The notes beneath the pieces were generated by a model. That model made no database searches. It was not told the origin of the DNA and worked only from the letters and a program-made list of their open reading frames with translations. 37,180 nt of DNA from Thermoplasmatota archaeon. GTDB lineage: Archaea > Thermoplasmatota > Thermoplasmata > Thermoplasmatales > Thermoplasmataceae. The DNA lies in assembly GCA_023489435.1 (NCBI GenBank), contig JAMDCA010000018.1, positions 1 to 37,180 of the forward strand, read 5' to 3'. This document shows positions 27,421 to 35,743 of this stretch, piece after piece. Position 1 is the stretch's first letter. Every line of letters begins with the position of its first letter. The translations under genes were made by a program, and so were the position numbers.

Positions 27421-30400
27421 ATGAGAAGAGTACTCATTATTGGTATTTTGGTCATTCTGCTGGCAACATCAGTTCAAGTGTCCTCTGGCAGGCAAATTGC
27501 CTTTAATTCTTCCAGCCAAAGCCAGCAGCATTACTTGAACTTCAGCTCTTACGGCCTTGGATCTTACCCGTCCAACTTAAGCTGGATCAACTTCCATAAT
27601 GTCTCACAAAACGTAGACACTGGGATATCTGTTGAAAATTCCATTTATGGCAGAGGTTTGGCAATTTCCACTTATGCCTACCGGAACCTTTCAGATTCGT
27701 ATCTGGGAATTGGCATCGGCCTTTTTCCTGATTTTACTCTGAAGATAACGTTCACCTGGAATGAAAATAACAGTATTTCCCAGACAGGCCAGAACCTCTT
27801 ATTTGAAAATAATACGGAGAACATACTGGGATACAAGTTTGGGAGTAATTACAACAACAGCCTGTACCTGGGAAATTTCCATGCGAAGCAACTGGGTCAG
27901 GAGCCACAACCTTTTGGCTTATACACACTACAACTTTCAGGTTCTGAACAGAACGGTGATATTTACACAGGAATGGTTTCCGGAGACAACCAGACTTCCC
28001 ACATGCCTGTCACCCTCAAAGACAGCTATACCGGTTCTACTGGCAATTACAGTATGCTGATTGGGGGTGGGTTTTCAAACCTCACCATATACAGCATTTA
28101 CCTTAGCAGCAACGTGAGTGGTTTTCATCCGGTTGCCTCAGGCAGCAACATTGACTACCACGAAAGCAACATTTCTTCTGTGTATTTTCCCGGAATCGAC
28201 CCAAAATTGTTTTCCAAACCATTAGTGGACTGGCAGGATAATTCCATAATTTATGCACTGAAGAAAACTGGCGGGAAAGTATACAGCTACAATTTTTACA
28301 ACAACAGCAACTCAACTCTCTTCAGGCTTGGCTCTTCCCAGTTTCTTTTATCCACTGCAGGAACTGCCTATAACGGTTATTTTCTCATTGGAAATGGCAC
28401 TGCAGCTGCCATAGACATTTACAACTACACCACTGGTTCATTAAGCCAATTCAAGTTGAATATTGATCCTGGACAGGGCTCCAGAATCTATCCTGCAGAA
28501 GCCCATGTATTCATTCAGAATGAAAATGGCTCAGTGTATGATTATAGCACTGGATTGAAAGGGTTGGTTGCCAATTACACCATCCACGAGGACTCTGTTC
28601 CGGTGCAATCCTGGGCAAATGGGGCATCATTTGAGACGGAAATATACAACAATGACACAGCAATCCTTTCCACTGAAGAGTTTAGCAGCAATGGCACTTT
28701 CAAAAACATTTCAAAAGTAAATTTGAGTGAGGTTGACCTAAACCCTTCTTTCACCCATGGCAACGTCTCAAGCCTTGGTTCAAGTTCCAACCTTTTTCCC
28801 AACAGTACCCTTGAAACGTTCTATGGTTTCAGTGGAGAGGTAAATGTCCCATATATCATTGGCTCCAACCTTTCCATTGCAGGCTTGTCCTCAACACACA
28901 CATTTCTGCAAAACAAGAGTGGAATTTATGTTCTTGAAAATGGATTTATAAATTTTACAAGTGTGAACGCAGATTCACAGTTTTTAGCTTTTAACTCCAA
29001 TCTCACTAGAGGATTGTCTATCAGCAATGCGACCATTACGATGTACTCTACAACCAATGAAACCTACTCTCAGGACAACATCAGCATTGGCATTAGAGTA
29101 CCAAATGTACTTAGGGGAAAAGTTTCACTTGATTACAGCGTCCAGTCAAAGGTCAGTTACACCGTCAATGCCAGCCTTGGAAACACATCACTTTCTGTCT
29201 CAAATGATACAGTGGAAATTAACACAACGGAGTTTGGGAATGGGACCTACACGTTTTCTATTACTGCCTCAAATATAGCGGGTTATTTTGCAACTATCGC
29301 CAAATTTGTTTCCTTGGACAATTACAGGCCTGTTGTTGCATCCGACCCAGCAAATGGTTCACTTCTCCTTTCCGGATCCCAGATAGGTTATGAAATATCC
29401 AATATTACAGGGAATGTATACACAACAGTTCATGAGCAGGATAATTTCTCTTTGGACTACTCAGGCTATACTTTCAATATAAGTGTGCCAAACGAATCTG
29501 GTTTCTTCAACATCACGATTAAGTTGGTGGACCGCTTCGGCCTTGGTTATAACTTCACATTTTCCTACATGATTGACGTACCGAACCTTACCGGATACAG
29601 CACAAACATTGTGCCCGGTTCATACCTAAGGAGTGGGAACATAAACCTTAGCTGGATTCAAGCGTCTTTTGCTTCCGGCTATAATTTAACACTCATTTCA
29701 GGAAACTCAAAATCAAGCACTGAAACATCGGGCAATTTCACTAAGCTTGATCTTAGGTCTGGCTACTTTACTTTGTACCTGAATGCTACCACTTCATCTG
29801 GAAATACTAAAAATCTGGTTGAGGAAAACTTTTCTGTCCAGCGTTTCAATCCTTCCCTGGTAGTGAACAGAACAGCCGGGAACTATTTCTCCTTCCTTGG
29901 AGATTCCCCGAATAACAGTCTCTGCATTAATGCCAGCACAAACGTAACTTCCAAGTTATGGGTCAATACAACGGGACCGCAGGGCAACATCAACCTGTAC
30001 CAGGGAAATGGCACTTACTTCAGTTACACCTTGGGCAACGTGTCCGATAAATGCAGCATTGATGGCCAATACAACTTTTCTATTGTCGCTATGGAAAGAA
30101 GCGGAAGAGTTTCTTCGCACAACTTTACCATTTCAGTAAATAATTCTATTCCCCACCTTATACCGGGAAATAGCACTCTCTATTACAACAATACAAATGC
30201 CTTATTGCCTATTGTGTTTGAAAATAACACAAGTTACTGGTACAATGTATTAGGAAACGGGAAAAGCAATACTTCCCTCTCCCGGCCATACCTTAAACTG
30301 CAGAACTTCAGCACTGCGATAACTCTCAGTGCAAGAAACCTCTGGGGAAATTACAATGAGACTCACCTTAGGATCATTTACTCATACAGGAACCCATTAA

Positions 30401-31173
30401 TTTCATTCAATGTAACTCCAGTGAAGCTCTTATGGTCAAGGAATCTGACGATTACATACAGAATTTCTGACCCTGTACCCCTTTCCCTTGTTAAACTAAG
30501 GGCAAACAATGAAACCGTACATTTAGGAAATGCTCCAAGCGGGGTGGCGAATTATAGGGTCAATCAAGACGGAACTATCAACCTGACCATTGAAGCCATG
30601 GATCTGTGCAACAACAGCAATATTTCCACAACTTTGACTGCGAAAAGTTTCTATTATCCCCACATTACAGCATTTGTTCCGGAAGTCTCCATATTTCTAG
30701 GATTTGCCCATTTTAATTCAGGATTAACCGGGAAGGACCTTGAAGCAGTAAATTTAACATGGAGTGAAAATGGAAAGGAGATTGGTTCTGGAAACAGCTT
30801 TTGGACCCTCGTTATGCCTGGAAGCCACACTTACCTGGTGACTTTGACTTATCATTCTACCACCGTATACAGGGAGAAAAATGTCTTCACCTTAGGTTTT
30901 GCACCTGAACTTGCATTTTCCCTGGCAGTTGTTGGAGCAATACTTTACCGGAAGTACTCAGGAACCCCGGATTCAGTGTTATCTAGAGAAATAGTCCTGG
31001 AAAACATGGGTTTGAAAAGAAAGGAAATTTACAGAATGGCAAGGAAAGCAGGTGTTAGAATAGGCACTCTGACTGAAACAATAGCAGCAATGCAGAAAAC
31101 GAATGAGGTGCTTCTATTAAAGGATCCGGATGGCGTAGTTTACCTGATGGATCCTAAGGCAGCAAACAGATAA
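27421..31173 (+). CDS. Large cell-surface protein with one C-terminal membrane helix and a possible winged-helix cytoplasmic tail
   Basis: 1250 residues. Signal peptide about 1-24 (VLIIGILVILLATSVQV). The ectodomain is Ser/Thr/Asn-rich, with dozens of N-x-S/T sequons, as expected for heavily N-glycosylated Thermoplasmatales surface proteins. The first 250 residues look like a beta-sandwich of the LamG type, followed by a possible propeller-like part and several Ig-like repeats (for example VVASDPANGSLLLSGSQIGYEIS). A membrane segment (about 1155-1176, LGFAPELAFSLAVVGAILY) is followed by RKYSG and a 71-residue cytoplasmic tail with helices and a strand pair (EVLLLKDPDGVVYLMDP) that resembles a winged helix. 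I do not recognise a named family. ATG start supported by TATA spacing. Confidence 0.82.
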   Translation: MRRVLIIGILVILLATSVQVSSGRQIAFNSSSQSQQHYLNFSSYGLGSYPSNLSWINFHNVSQNVDTGISVENSIYGRGLAISTYAYRNLSDSYLGIGIGLFPDFTLKITFTWNENNSISQTGQNLLFENNTENILGYKFGSNYNNSLYLGNFHAKQLGQEPQPFGLYTLQLSGSEQNGDIYTGMVSGDNQTSHMPVTLKDSYTGSTGNYSMLIGGGFSNLTIYSIYLSSNVSGFHPVASGSNIDYHESNISSVYFPGIDPKLFSKPLVDWQDNSIIYALKKTGGKVYSYNFYNNSNSTLFRLGSSQFLLSTAGTAYNGYFLIGNGTAAAIDIYNYTTGSLSQFKLNIDPGQGSRIYPAEAHVFIQNENGSVYDYSTGLKGLVANYTIHEDSVPVQSWANGASFETEIYNNDTAILSTEEFSSNGTFKNISKVNLSEVDLNPSFTHGNVSSLGSSSNLFPNSTLETFYGFSGEVNVPYIIGSNLSIAGLSSTHTFLQNKSGIYVLENGFINFTSVNADSQFLAFNSNLTRGLSISNATITMYSTTNETYSQDNISIGIRVPNVLRGKVSLDYSVQSKVSYTVNASLGNTSLSVSNDTVEINTTEFGNGTYTFSITASNIAGYFATIAKFVSLDNYRPVVASDPANGSLLLSGSQIGYEISNITGNVYTTVHEQDNFSLDYSGYTFNISVPNESGFFNITIKLVDRFGLGYNFTFSYMIDVPNLTGYSTNIVPGSYLRSGNINLSWIQASFASGYNLTLISGNSKSSTETSGNFTKLDLRSGYFTLYLNATTSSGNTKNLVEENFSVQRFNPSLVVNRTAGNYFSFLGDSPNNSLCINASTNVTSKLWVNTTGPQGNINLYQGNGTYFSYTLGNVSDKCSIDGQYNFSIVAMERSGRVSSHNFTISVNNSIPHLIPGNSTLYYNNTNALLPIVFENNTSYWYNVLGNGKSNTSLSRPYLKLQNFSTAITLSARNLWGNYNETHLRIIYSYRNPLISFNVTPVKLLWSRNLTITYRISDPVPLSLVKLRANNETVHLGNAPSGVANYRVNQDGTINLTIEAMDLCNNSNISTTLTAKSFYYPHITAFVPEVSIFLGFAHFNSGLTGKDLEAVNLTWSENGKEIGSGNSFWTLVMPGSHTYLVTLTYHSTTVYREKNVFTLGFAPELAFSLAVVGAILYRKYSGTPDSVLSREIVLENMGLKRKEIYRMARKAGVRIGTLTETIAAMQKTNEVLLLKDPDGVVYLMDPKAANR

Positions 31174-31286
31174 TCTTTGGGTTGTTTGAATTGATTCGCA
31201 AAAAAGGCAGATAATTATTTGTATATTCTGTTCAAGGTTCAAAAACTTATTTAAGAATATTATGTATTCCGCAATGCCAGATATTT

Positions 31287-31862
31287 ATGAAGAAGATAGA
31301 GGTTCTCGCTGCATTGGCTTTGTTTTCAGTCTTCCTGATTGCAATAGCGCCAGCTTCATCTGCAGCACAAACGCCAACGCTTTCTCCCCCACCTGTTACT
31401 TTGCCTTCAGTCACTTATTACATTAACGGGACCGAAAACCACTATACCTTGTCAAACCCACAGTGGCAGCTGCTTTTCAGTGATGTGATAAACAACAAAT
31501 CAATGGTTTCGTACAACTGGAGCCAGAACCTCACTGAAGACCTTATTGTCTTCGACCTGTCTTACACAGGGCTCAACCCATACGGGATGACACTTATTAG
31601 CCAGTTATCATTCATTGGGTCTCCAACGGTACAGAACTTTTCCAAGGCCTTTAACAATACAAAAAATGACCCATCCCTGGTAAAGAGTGGAGGCAGTACA
31701 CTGTCCAACATTCAGGCCCTCAATGCTGGAGCATACCCCGGGTTCAACTGGTCACAGATCAAGGTGAACCCTGTGTCTACGGATTATAGGGACGCGGGCA
31801 TAATTGGGGCGATTATCGCAGCTACTTTTGTACTTTACTTCTATTTCAACCGCAAGAGATAG
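31287..31862 (+). CDS. Small secreted protein anchored by a C-terminal membrane helix
   Basis: 191 residues, unrecognised family. Signal peptide about 1-27 (VLAALALFSVFLIAIAPASSAA), a Pro-rich linker (TPTLSPPPVTLPS), an ectodomain of about 130 residues with several N-x-S/T sites (INGTENH, NNKSMVS, NWSQNLTED), and a final membrane helix (AGIIGAIIAATFVLYFYF) ending NRKR. Topology therefore puts the domain outside the cell. A TATA-like CTTATTTAAG (31246-31255) lies about 37 bases upstream of the ATG. It follows the large surface protein in the same direction and could work with it; that is inference from position. Confidence 0.75.
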   Translation: MKKIEVLAALALFSVFLIAIAPASSAAQTPTLSPPPVTLPSVTYYINGTENHYTLSNPQWQLLFSDVINNKSMVSYNWSQNLTEDLIVFDLSYTGLNPYGMTLISQLSFIGSPTVQNFSKAFNNTKNDPSLVKSGGSTLSNIQALNAGAYPGFNWSQIKVNPVSTDYRDAGIIGAIIAATFVLYFYFNRKR

Positions 31863-31892
31863 GAGTTCATTTTCCCAATTTTCATTAATTCC

Positions 31893-31916
31893 TACCCATA
31901 TTGAACTTAATGGGTA
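31893..31916. repeat. Inverted repeat upstream of the Mut7-C gene
   Basis: TACCCAT and ATGGGTA separated by 10 bases. It lies after the small membrane protein gene and 31 bases before the next ATG. It might be an operator or an RNA hairpin. Only the 7-bp arms support it. Confidence 0.3.
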
Positions 31917-31947
31917 TCGCCTACCAAGAGATATCTTCAGGTGAATC

Positions 31948-32415
31948 ATGACAGAGGAGAGATTCTATGCGGACAGCATGCTGGGAAAACTTACCAGATG
32001 GCTCCGGCTGATGGGTTTCAGCGTGGAATACGCCTCTTCTGATCTTGCTGACGATGAAATCATTCAACATTGCAAAATCCAGGACCTCCTGCTCATTACA
32101 AGGGACAAGGAATTATCCATAAGATACAAAAGATCACTTTACATGGAATACGACAACCATGTCGACCAGCTCAGGTTCTTTACCGCCAAATTCAAACCAG
32201 ATCCGGGACTTTACTTTTCCAGGTGTCCTCTGTGCAATGGAAAGGTAACCAAAATGAACACTCTGGATTATACGGGCCAGTTGCCTGAAGGGGTCAGGCT
32301 AAGGCAGAATTTGGTATATGTCTGCAGTGACTGTGGAAAAGTTTACTGGGAAGGAAGCCATTTTCAGGCAATTTTAAAAAAGTTGAATCAGATTAATCAG
32401 GGGAACCGTCAATGA
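31948..32415 (+). CDS. Mut7-C RNase domain protein with zinc ribbon
   Basis: 155 residues. The N-terminal half is the PIN-like Mut7-C nuclease domain: FYADSMLGKLTRWLRLMGF with D9, acidic DDEI (35-38) and TRDKEL with D53, the expected metal-binding acids. The C-terminal half is a four-cysteine zinc ribbon, C93-x2-C96 and C126-x2-C129 (CSDCGKVYWEGSHF). The family is predicted to cut RNA; archaeal substrates are not established to my knowledge. GGTGA (31940-31944) precedes the ATG. Its stop overlaps the pelota start by 4 bases (ATGA), so the two proteins are likely made together. Confidence 0.87.
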   Translation: MTEERFYADSMLGKLTRWLRLMGFSVEYASSDLADDEIIQHCKIQDLLLITRDKELSIRYKRSLYMEYDNHVDQLRFFTAKFKPDPGLYFSRCPLCNGKVTKMNTLDYTGQLPEGVRLRQNLVYVCSDCGKVYWEGSHFQAILKKLNQINQGNRQ

Positions 32416-33446
32416 GGATATTGGAAGGGGAGAAGGATGTGGAATTTACAAGCATCCATGTGGAATCTGATGACGACCTGTGGTACCTCCACAATATCAT
32501 ATCTCTTGGTGACAGGGTGAAAATGACTGTCATGAGAAGGCTTGAGAAACAGCAGGATATGACCAGGTCCAAGGAAGTGCCCAGAAAACCCGTCACTTTG
32601 ACAATAAATGTGGAAAGCATAGATTTCCAGGAATTCTCCGGAACCCTGAGGATACTCGGCACTGTAATCGTGGGATCGGAGGATGCCATTGGACAGCATC
32701 AGTCATTTGCTGTTTCCCCCGGGGATACCTTCATGCTTTCCAAGGAACAGTGGAGCGAACAACAGAAAAAACTGTTCCAGGAAGCACTGGAAAACAAATT
32801 TTCTGACAGATATTACTTTATCATAATTGACGATGAAACCGCCTTCATCGAAAGCCTCAAAAGTTATGGCATACAGTCACTGGGAAAAATAGACTCCCAC
32901 AAAACAGGGAAAAATTATGCCTCAGACTATTCGGAAGACAAGTATCTCAGGGAGGTCTATGAAAGCCTATCAAGAATAGTGCCGGAAGGGTCCAGTGTTA
33001 TTGTTTTAGGAAGCGGATTTACTCGTGATAAATTCGTCCAGCTCGCAAAATCACTGCAGACCAAACTGATATTTGTTACATTTCCCACAGCAAGATCGGA
33101 TGAGGGAGCCATATGGGAATTCCTCAATTCCTTGGAATCTGAAGATATCCTGAAGAATTTCAGGCTATCAGGTGACACAAGGTTGGTTGAAGAGTTTCTT
33201 AAGAGACTTAAGACCACTGAGGAGGCTACTTACGGATACGAAGCGGTGAAGAAGGCTATTGAAACAGGTGCCGTTGAAGTCCTTATTGTTTCAGAAGAGA
33301 AATTCAGGACAGAACCCGGCAGAGAGCTACTGGATCTGGCTGAAAACTTCGGGACATCAGTGCATATCATAAGCCTGACAGGTGAGAAGGGAAACATTGT
33401 AAAGAATTTCGGCGGTTACTGTGCCCTTTTGAGATATAAGATTTAG
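32412..33446 (+). CDS. pelA: Pelota/Dom34 ribosome-rescue factor
   Basis: 344 residues, the normal archaeal length. Pelota enters the A site of stalled ribosomes with aEF1A and, with ABCE1, dissociates them. N-terminal Sm-like domain (about 1-125: FTSIHVESDDDLWYLHNIISLGDRVKM, TRSKEVPRKPVTLTINVE), central domain (about 130-250: DRYYFIIIDDETAFIES, SSVIVLGSGFTRDKF), C-terminal domain (about 255-344: ATYGYEAVKKAIETGAVEVLIVSEEKF). The domains are complete. The ATG overlaps the Mut7-C stop. The 3' end is overlapped antisense by the tail of the integrase frame. Confidence 0.95.
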   Translation: MRILEGEKDVEFTSIHVESDDDLWYLHNIISLGDRVKMTVMRRLEKQQDMTRSKEVPRKPVTLTINVESIDFQEFSGTLRILGTVIVGSEDAIGQHQSFAVSPGDTFMLSKEQWSEQQKKLFQEALENKFSDRYYFIIIDDETAFIESLKSYGIQSLGKIDSHKTGKNYASDYSEDKYLREVYESLSRIVPEGSSVIVLGSGFTRDKFVQLAKSLQTKLIFVTFPTARSDEGAIWEFLNSLESEDILKNFRLSGDTRLVEEFLKRLKTTEEATYGYEAVKKAIETGAVEVLIVSEEKFRTEPGRELLDLAENFGTSVHIISLTGEKGNIVKNFGGYCALLRYKI

Positions 33447-34481
33447 GATGGAAATTTTGAGAGGCAGAGCGCTGCTTTTCAGAAAATTAAATATAAGCTT
33501 GTAGGCTTTAGGGTGTGCTCTGCTCCGATGGTGTAGTCCGGCCAAGCATATCGGCCTTTCGAGCCGACGACCCGGGTCCGAATCCCGGTCGGAGCATACC
33601 ATGTAGTCCAGGTTGTGCCCGACCGTTTCTTTTAGCCCCTTTCCCTGGGGCAACCTAAAATCCAGTTTCTTCATGTATTTTCTAACCTCCGAAAATGCGT
33701 CTTCAGCATCTGGCTGAATGTAAATCATTGTGGTACCAACGCTGTTATGACCCAGGAGCTGCTGGATGAGTTCAGGTTTCAGGCCATTCTCCCACAGATA
33801 TCTTCCATAGAATCTCCTTGCCCTGTGAGGAGAAAAACTGATGCCTGCTCTCTTGGATATTCTGTCAATGATGTTATGGCCGCCATCATCCGTTACAGGC
33901 TTTCCGTACTGGGTAACCATCAATGCCCTGGTGTTCTTGTTGATCTTCTCAATTAAAGCCTGCCTGAATGGCAGATACTTCAGAAATGCATCCTTGACAC
34001 TTGGGAATAATGGAACTTCCCTGTATTTCTCATTCTTTCCTGCCCTTACGATGATCTTGTCATCCTCAAGGTTGAAGTCATCAACTGTAAGGTGAACAAT
34101 CTCAATGTATCTTAGACCAGCTTTGAATAGAATTTCAACAAGCAGACGGTCCCTCAGTGCTGTATATCCTCTGCAGGCACTCACAAGCTTTTCATAATCT
34201 TCCATGGTCGCCCTGGTTCTCTTGATTGACTTCTGGTTCCTGAAGGGCTTGAATCTTTGAATTCCAAGGAATGAAATGTAAGAATTGTATGGTTTGATGT
34301 AAGAGTTCAGGGTTCTTTCAAGGATACCTTTGTTTCTCTGTCTGAGCATCCATTCCCTGAACGATTCCTTGTCATCAAGGTTGATCCCTTCCCTTTCAAG
34401 ATGCCTTAATGCCCTGAGGTAGTTTGAGATTGTCTTATGCTTGTATCTCTCCTGGAGCCAATCATAAAATTCGGGATTCAT
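33357..34481 (-). CDS. int: Tyrosine recombinase (integrase) whose C-terminal tail is read through the tRNA
   Basis: 374 codons. Site-specific recombinase that integrates and excises the element. The N-terminal SAM-like domain (about 1-90) is followed by the catalytic domain with R124 (AGLRYIE), K152, H219-x2-R222 (SPHRARRFYGR), H245 (LLGHNSVGT) and Y254 (TMIYIQPD), all present. Residues 296-320 are the antisense of tRNA-Glu, and 321-374 come from host DNA including the end of pelota. In the free element the tail would differ. The catalytic core lies wholly on the element side, so the gene is not split as in SSV-type integrases. ATG 34481 overlaps the previous stop (TAATG). Confidence 0.92.
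   Translation of the reverse strand: MNPEFYDWLQERYKHKTISNYLRALRHLEREGINLDDKESFREWMLRQRNKGILERTLNSYIKPYNSYISFLGIQRFKPFRNQKSIKRTRATMEDYEKLVSACRGYTALRDRLLVEILFKAGLRYIEIVHLTVDDFNLEDDKIIVRAGKNEKYREVPLFPSVKDAFLKYLPFRQALIEKINKNTRALMVTQYGKPVTDDGGHNIIDRISKRAGISFSPHRARRFYGRYLWENGLKPELIQQLLGHNSVGTTMIYIQPDAEDAFSEVRKYMKKLDFRLPQGKGLKETVGHNLDYMVCSDRDSDPGRRLERPICLAGLHHRSRAHPKAYKLIFNFLKSSALPLKISILNLISQKGTVTAEILYNVSLLTCQAYDMH
33488..33498 (+). promoter_or_regulatory. TATA box of the tRNA-Glu gene
   Basis: TAAATATAAGC, about 29 bases before the first tRNA base, the usual archaeal spacing. Confidence 0.55.
33522..33596 (+). tRNA. tRNA-Glu (anticodon UUC)
   Basis: 75 nt cloverleaf. Acceptor GCTCCGA (33522-33528) pairs with TCGGAGC (33589-33595), discriminator A. 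Anticodon stem TCGGC/GCCGA with loop CTTTCGA, anticodon TTC at 33558-33560. No CCA is encoded. The T loop reads GTCCGAATC, with C where U55 is normal. The tRNA is the attachment site of the integrated element to the right, so its 3' part probably came from the element. The integrase frame runs antisense through it. Confidence 0.95.
33522..33596. other. attL attachment site within tRNA-Glu
   Basis: The integrase gene lies directly 3' of the tRNA and points into it, the usual arrangement for archaeal elements that integrate in tRNA genes. The core should be a part of the tRNA from about the anticodon or T arm to the 3' end; exact edges cannot be set, because attR lies beyond the window. Confidence 0.65.
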
Positions 34482-34633
34482 TAATATGCACTCCTGGCAA
34501 CCTGAGCCTGCAATTCGATCTGTATCAATTCCTTCGCACTTCTGGTATCAAGAGTGTACTTTGTGCATCCGCACTGATAACATTGCCCTGTCAGTAAATG
34601 CTCACCCTTGACATGATCGCATATGCAGGTCAT
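34481..34633 (-). CDS. 50-residue cysteine-rich probable zinc protein
   Basis: A short gene: ATG overlaps the preceding stop (ATGA at 34630-34633) and its TAA overlaps the integrase ATG (TAATG). Cysteines 3, 5, 18, 21 and 23 with H7 and H12 (MTCICDHVKGEH, GQCYQCGCTKY) suggest one zinc-binding knuckle followed by a helix (SAKELIQIELQAQV). The function is unknown. Position next to int suggests a role in recombination control, such as an accessory factor, but that is only inference. The two-sided overlaps are the main evidence that it is real. Confidence 0.7.
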   Translation of the reverse strand: MTCICDHVKGEHLLTGQCYQCGCTKYTLDTRSAKELIQIELQAQVARSAY

Positions 34634-35058
34634 TTCTGGACACCTTTCCATTCGGGCCTGAAAACTCCCTTTGCATCCAGGAACTCATAGTCAATTTTCT
34701 TGAACCTTATCTTCAGATCCTGGAGCTGAGCGGAACTGATGGGACTGCCTACTCTGATAATTGGACCATCCCTGATTAAGCCAAATTCAGCAATAAGATC
34801 CTCAAGACTTTCCTTTTCACTAGAATGTGATTCAGTTTCTTCAGAATTGGTTATTCCCGGTTTGTCTTTCATCCAGTAAATCAATGGTGCATGAGCATCC
34901 TTGTAAACTGATTCAAAGAACCATCCCGGTGGGGACTGGCCCATTATTGATGTCAGGTCCTCATAGAGCCAGTTCTTCAGGTTGGCAGAATATTGAGAAT
35001 ATTCCCTGAGAAGCTTCCTGAATTCCTCTATTGAACCTGGAGATTCAAGAGACATCAT
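34630..35058 (-). CDS. Unrecognised element protein, 142 residues
   Basis: No family recognised. The N-terminal third is helical (EEFRKLLREYSQYSANLKNWLYEDL), the middle has SPPGWFFESVYKDAHAPLIYWMKD, then an acidic Ser/Glu-rich linker (NSEETESHSSEKESLED) and a C-terminal part (SPISSAQLQDLKIRFKKIDYEFLDAKG) ending with basic residues. No membrane segment or metal site. Both ends overlap neighbours by 4 bases (ATGA), placing it in the operon that leads to int. Confidence 0.65.
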   Translation of the reverse strand: MMSLESPGSIEEFRKLLREYSQYSANLKNWLYEDLTSIMGQSPPGWFFESVYKDAHAPLIYWMKDKPGITNSEETESHSSEKESLEDLIAEFGLIRDGPIIRVGSPISSAQLQDLKIRFKKIDYEFLDAKGVFRPEWKGVQK

Positions 35059-35459
35059 TCTGATGCCTCCAGATCAACTCTATGACCTGGGTCTTTGCTG
35101 TATGCCTCGATGAGCTCTTTCCTAAGAGTAACAAGATGAATGGCCATCTGTGAAATTGAAGGTTTTTTCTTCTGTCTTATTGATCTCTTCTGGTGTGATC
35201 CTCCCCTCTTACCGTTTCCTAACCGTTCACGCTTCACGGAAAGTGATTTGCACTTTATGCAGTATTTCGCTCTGTCAGGTCTTGACCTTGCTTTCCATAT
35301 ATTACCGCAATTCCTGCATTCAAACCTGTACCAGAATCTTGGATCCGGCGTGCTTTGTCTCACGAGTCCAAGTGCTTCCCTTTCAGCTTCAGTAATGATT
35401 GGATTTCCCAGCGGATCAAATTTCACTGGAATCTTGATGTCGATGTCCTGGAGTTTCAT
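35055..35459 (-). CDS. Zinc-ribbon protein, probably nucleic-acid binding
   Basis: 134 residues. A zinc ribbon is formed by C48-x2-C51 and C67-x2-C70 (FECRNCGNIWKARSRPDRAKYCIKCKS). It is followed by a strongly basic stretch (KRERLGNGKRGGSHQKRSIRQKKK) that suggests DNA or RNA binding. The N-terminus (PVKFDPLGNPIITEAEREALG) is acidic. No family name can be given. ATG and TGA overlap the neighbouring genes by 4 bases on each side. Confidence 0.75.
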   Translation of the reverse strand: MKLQDIDIKIPVKFDPLGNPIITEAEREALGLVRQSTPDPRFWYRFECRNCGNIWKARSRPDRAKYCIKCKSLSVKRERLGNGKRGGSHQKRSIRQKKKPSISQMAIHLVTLRKELIEAYSKDPGHRVDLEASE

Positions 35460-35743
35460 TGGACAAGCTCCACTATTTCAAAGGGAAATTCTCCGTATGT
35501 CCTCTGATATTTGGCTAAAAGCTTGTTCTGAAGTTTCAAGGAATACCTTATGATTGTTTCGGTCCAGTTATTGTCCTGGTTGCTCTTTCTCAGAGCCATA
35601 AGGTATCTGACTGATTCCTGTATGTCAAGAATCTCACTTCTGAGTCTGTTCTTCGTTTCATAAGAATCAAAGAAAACCCTTTTTAGCCGTCTGTAAATTA
35701 TAGATAGGTTTGTGAGACCACCATTCATTTTTTTATAACTCAA
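35456..35743 (-). CDS. Unrecognised basic helical element protein, 95 residues
   Basis: Mostly helical and basic (SIIYRRLKRVFFDSYETKNRLRSEILDIQESVRYL, ETIIRYSLKLQNKLLAKYQRTYG). No known motif. TTG 35743 is taken as start because GGAGG lies 7 bases upstream; ATG 35728 is an alternative. The TTG overlaps the TGA of the preceding small gene (TTGA) and the stop overlaps the zinc-ribbon gene (ATGA). Confidence 0.65.
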   Translation of the reverse strand: MSYKKMNGGLTNLSIIYRRLKRVFFDSYETKNRLRSEILDIQESVRYLMALRKSNQDNNWTETIIRYSLKLQNKLLAKYQRTYGEFPFEIVELVQ

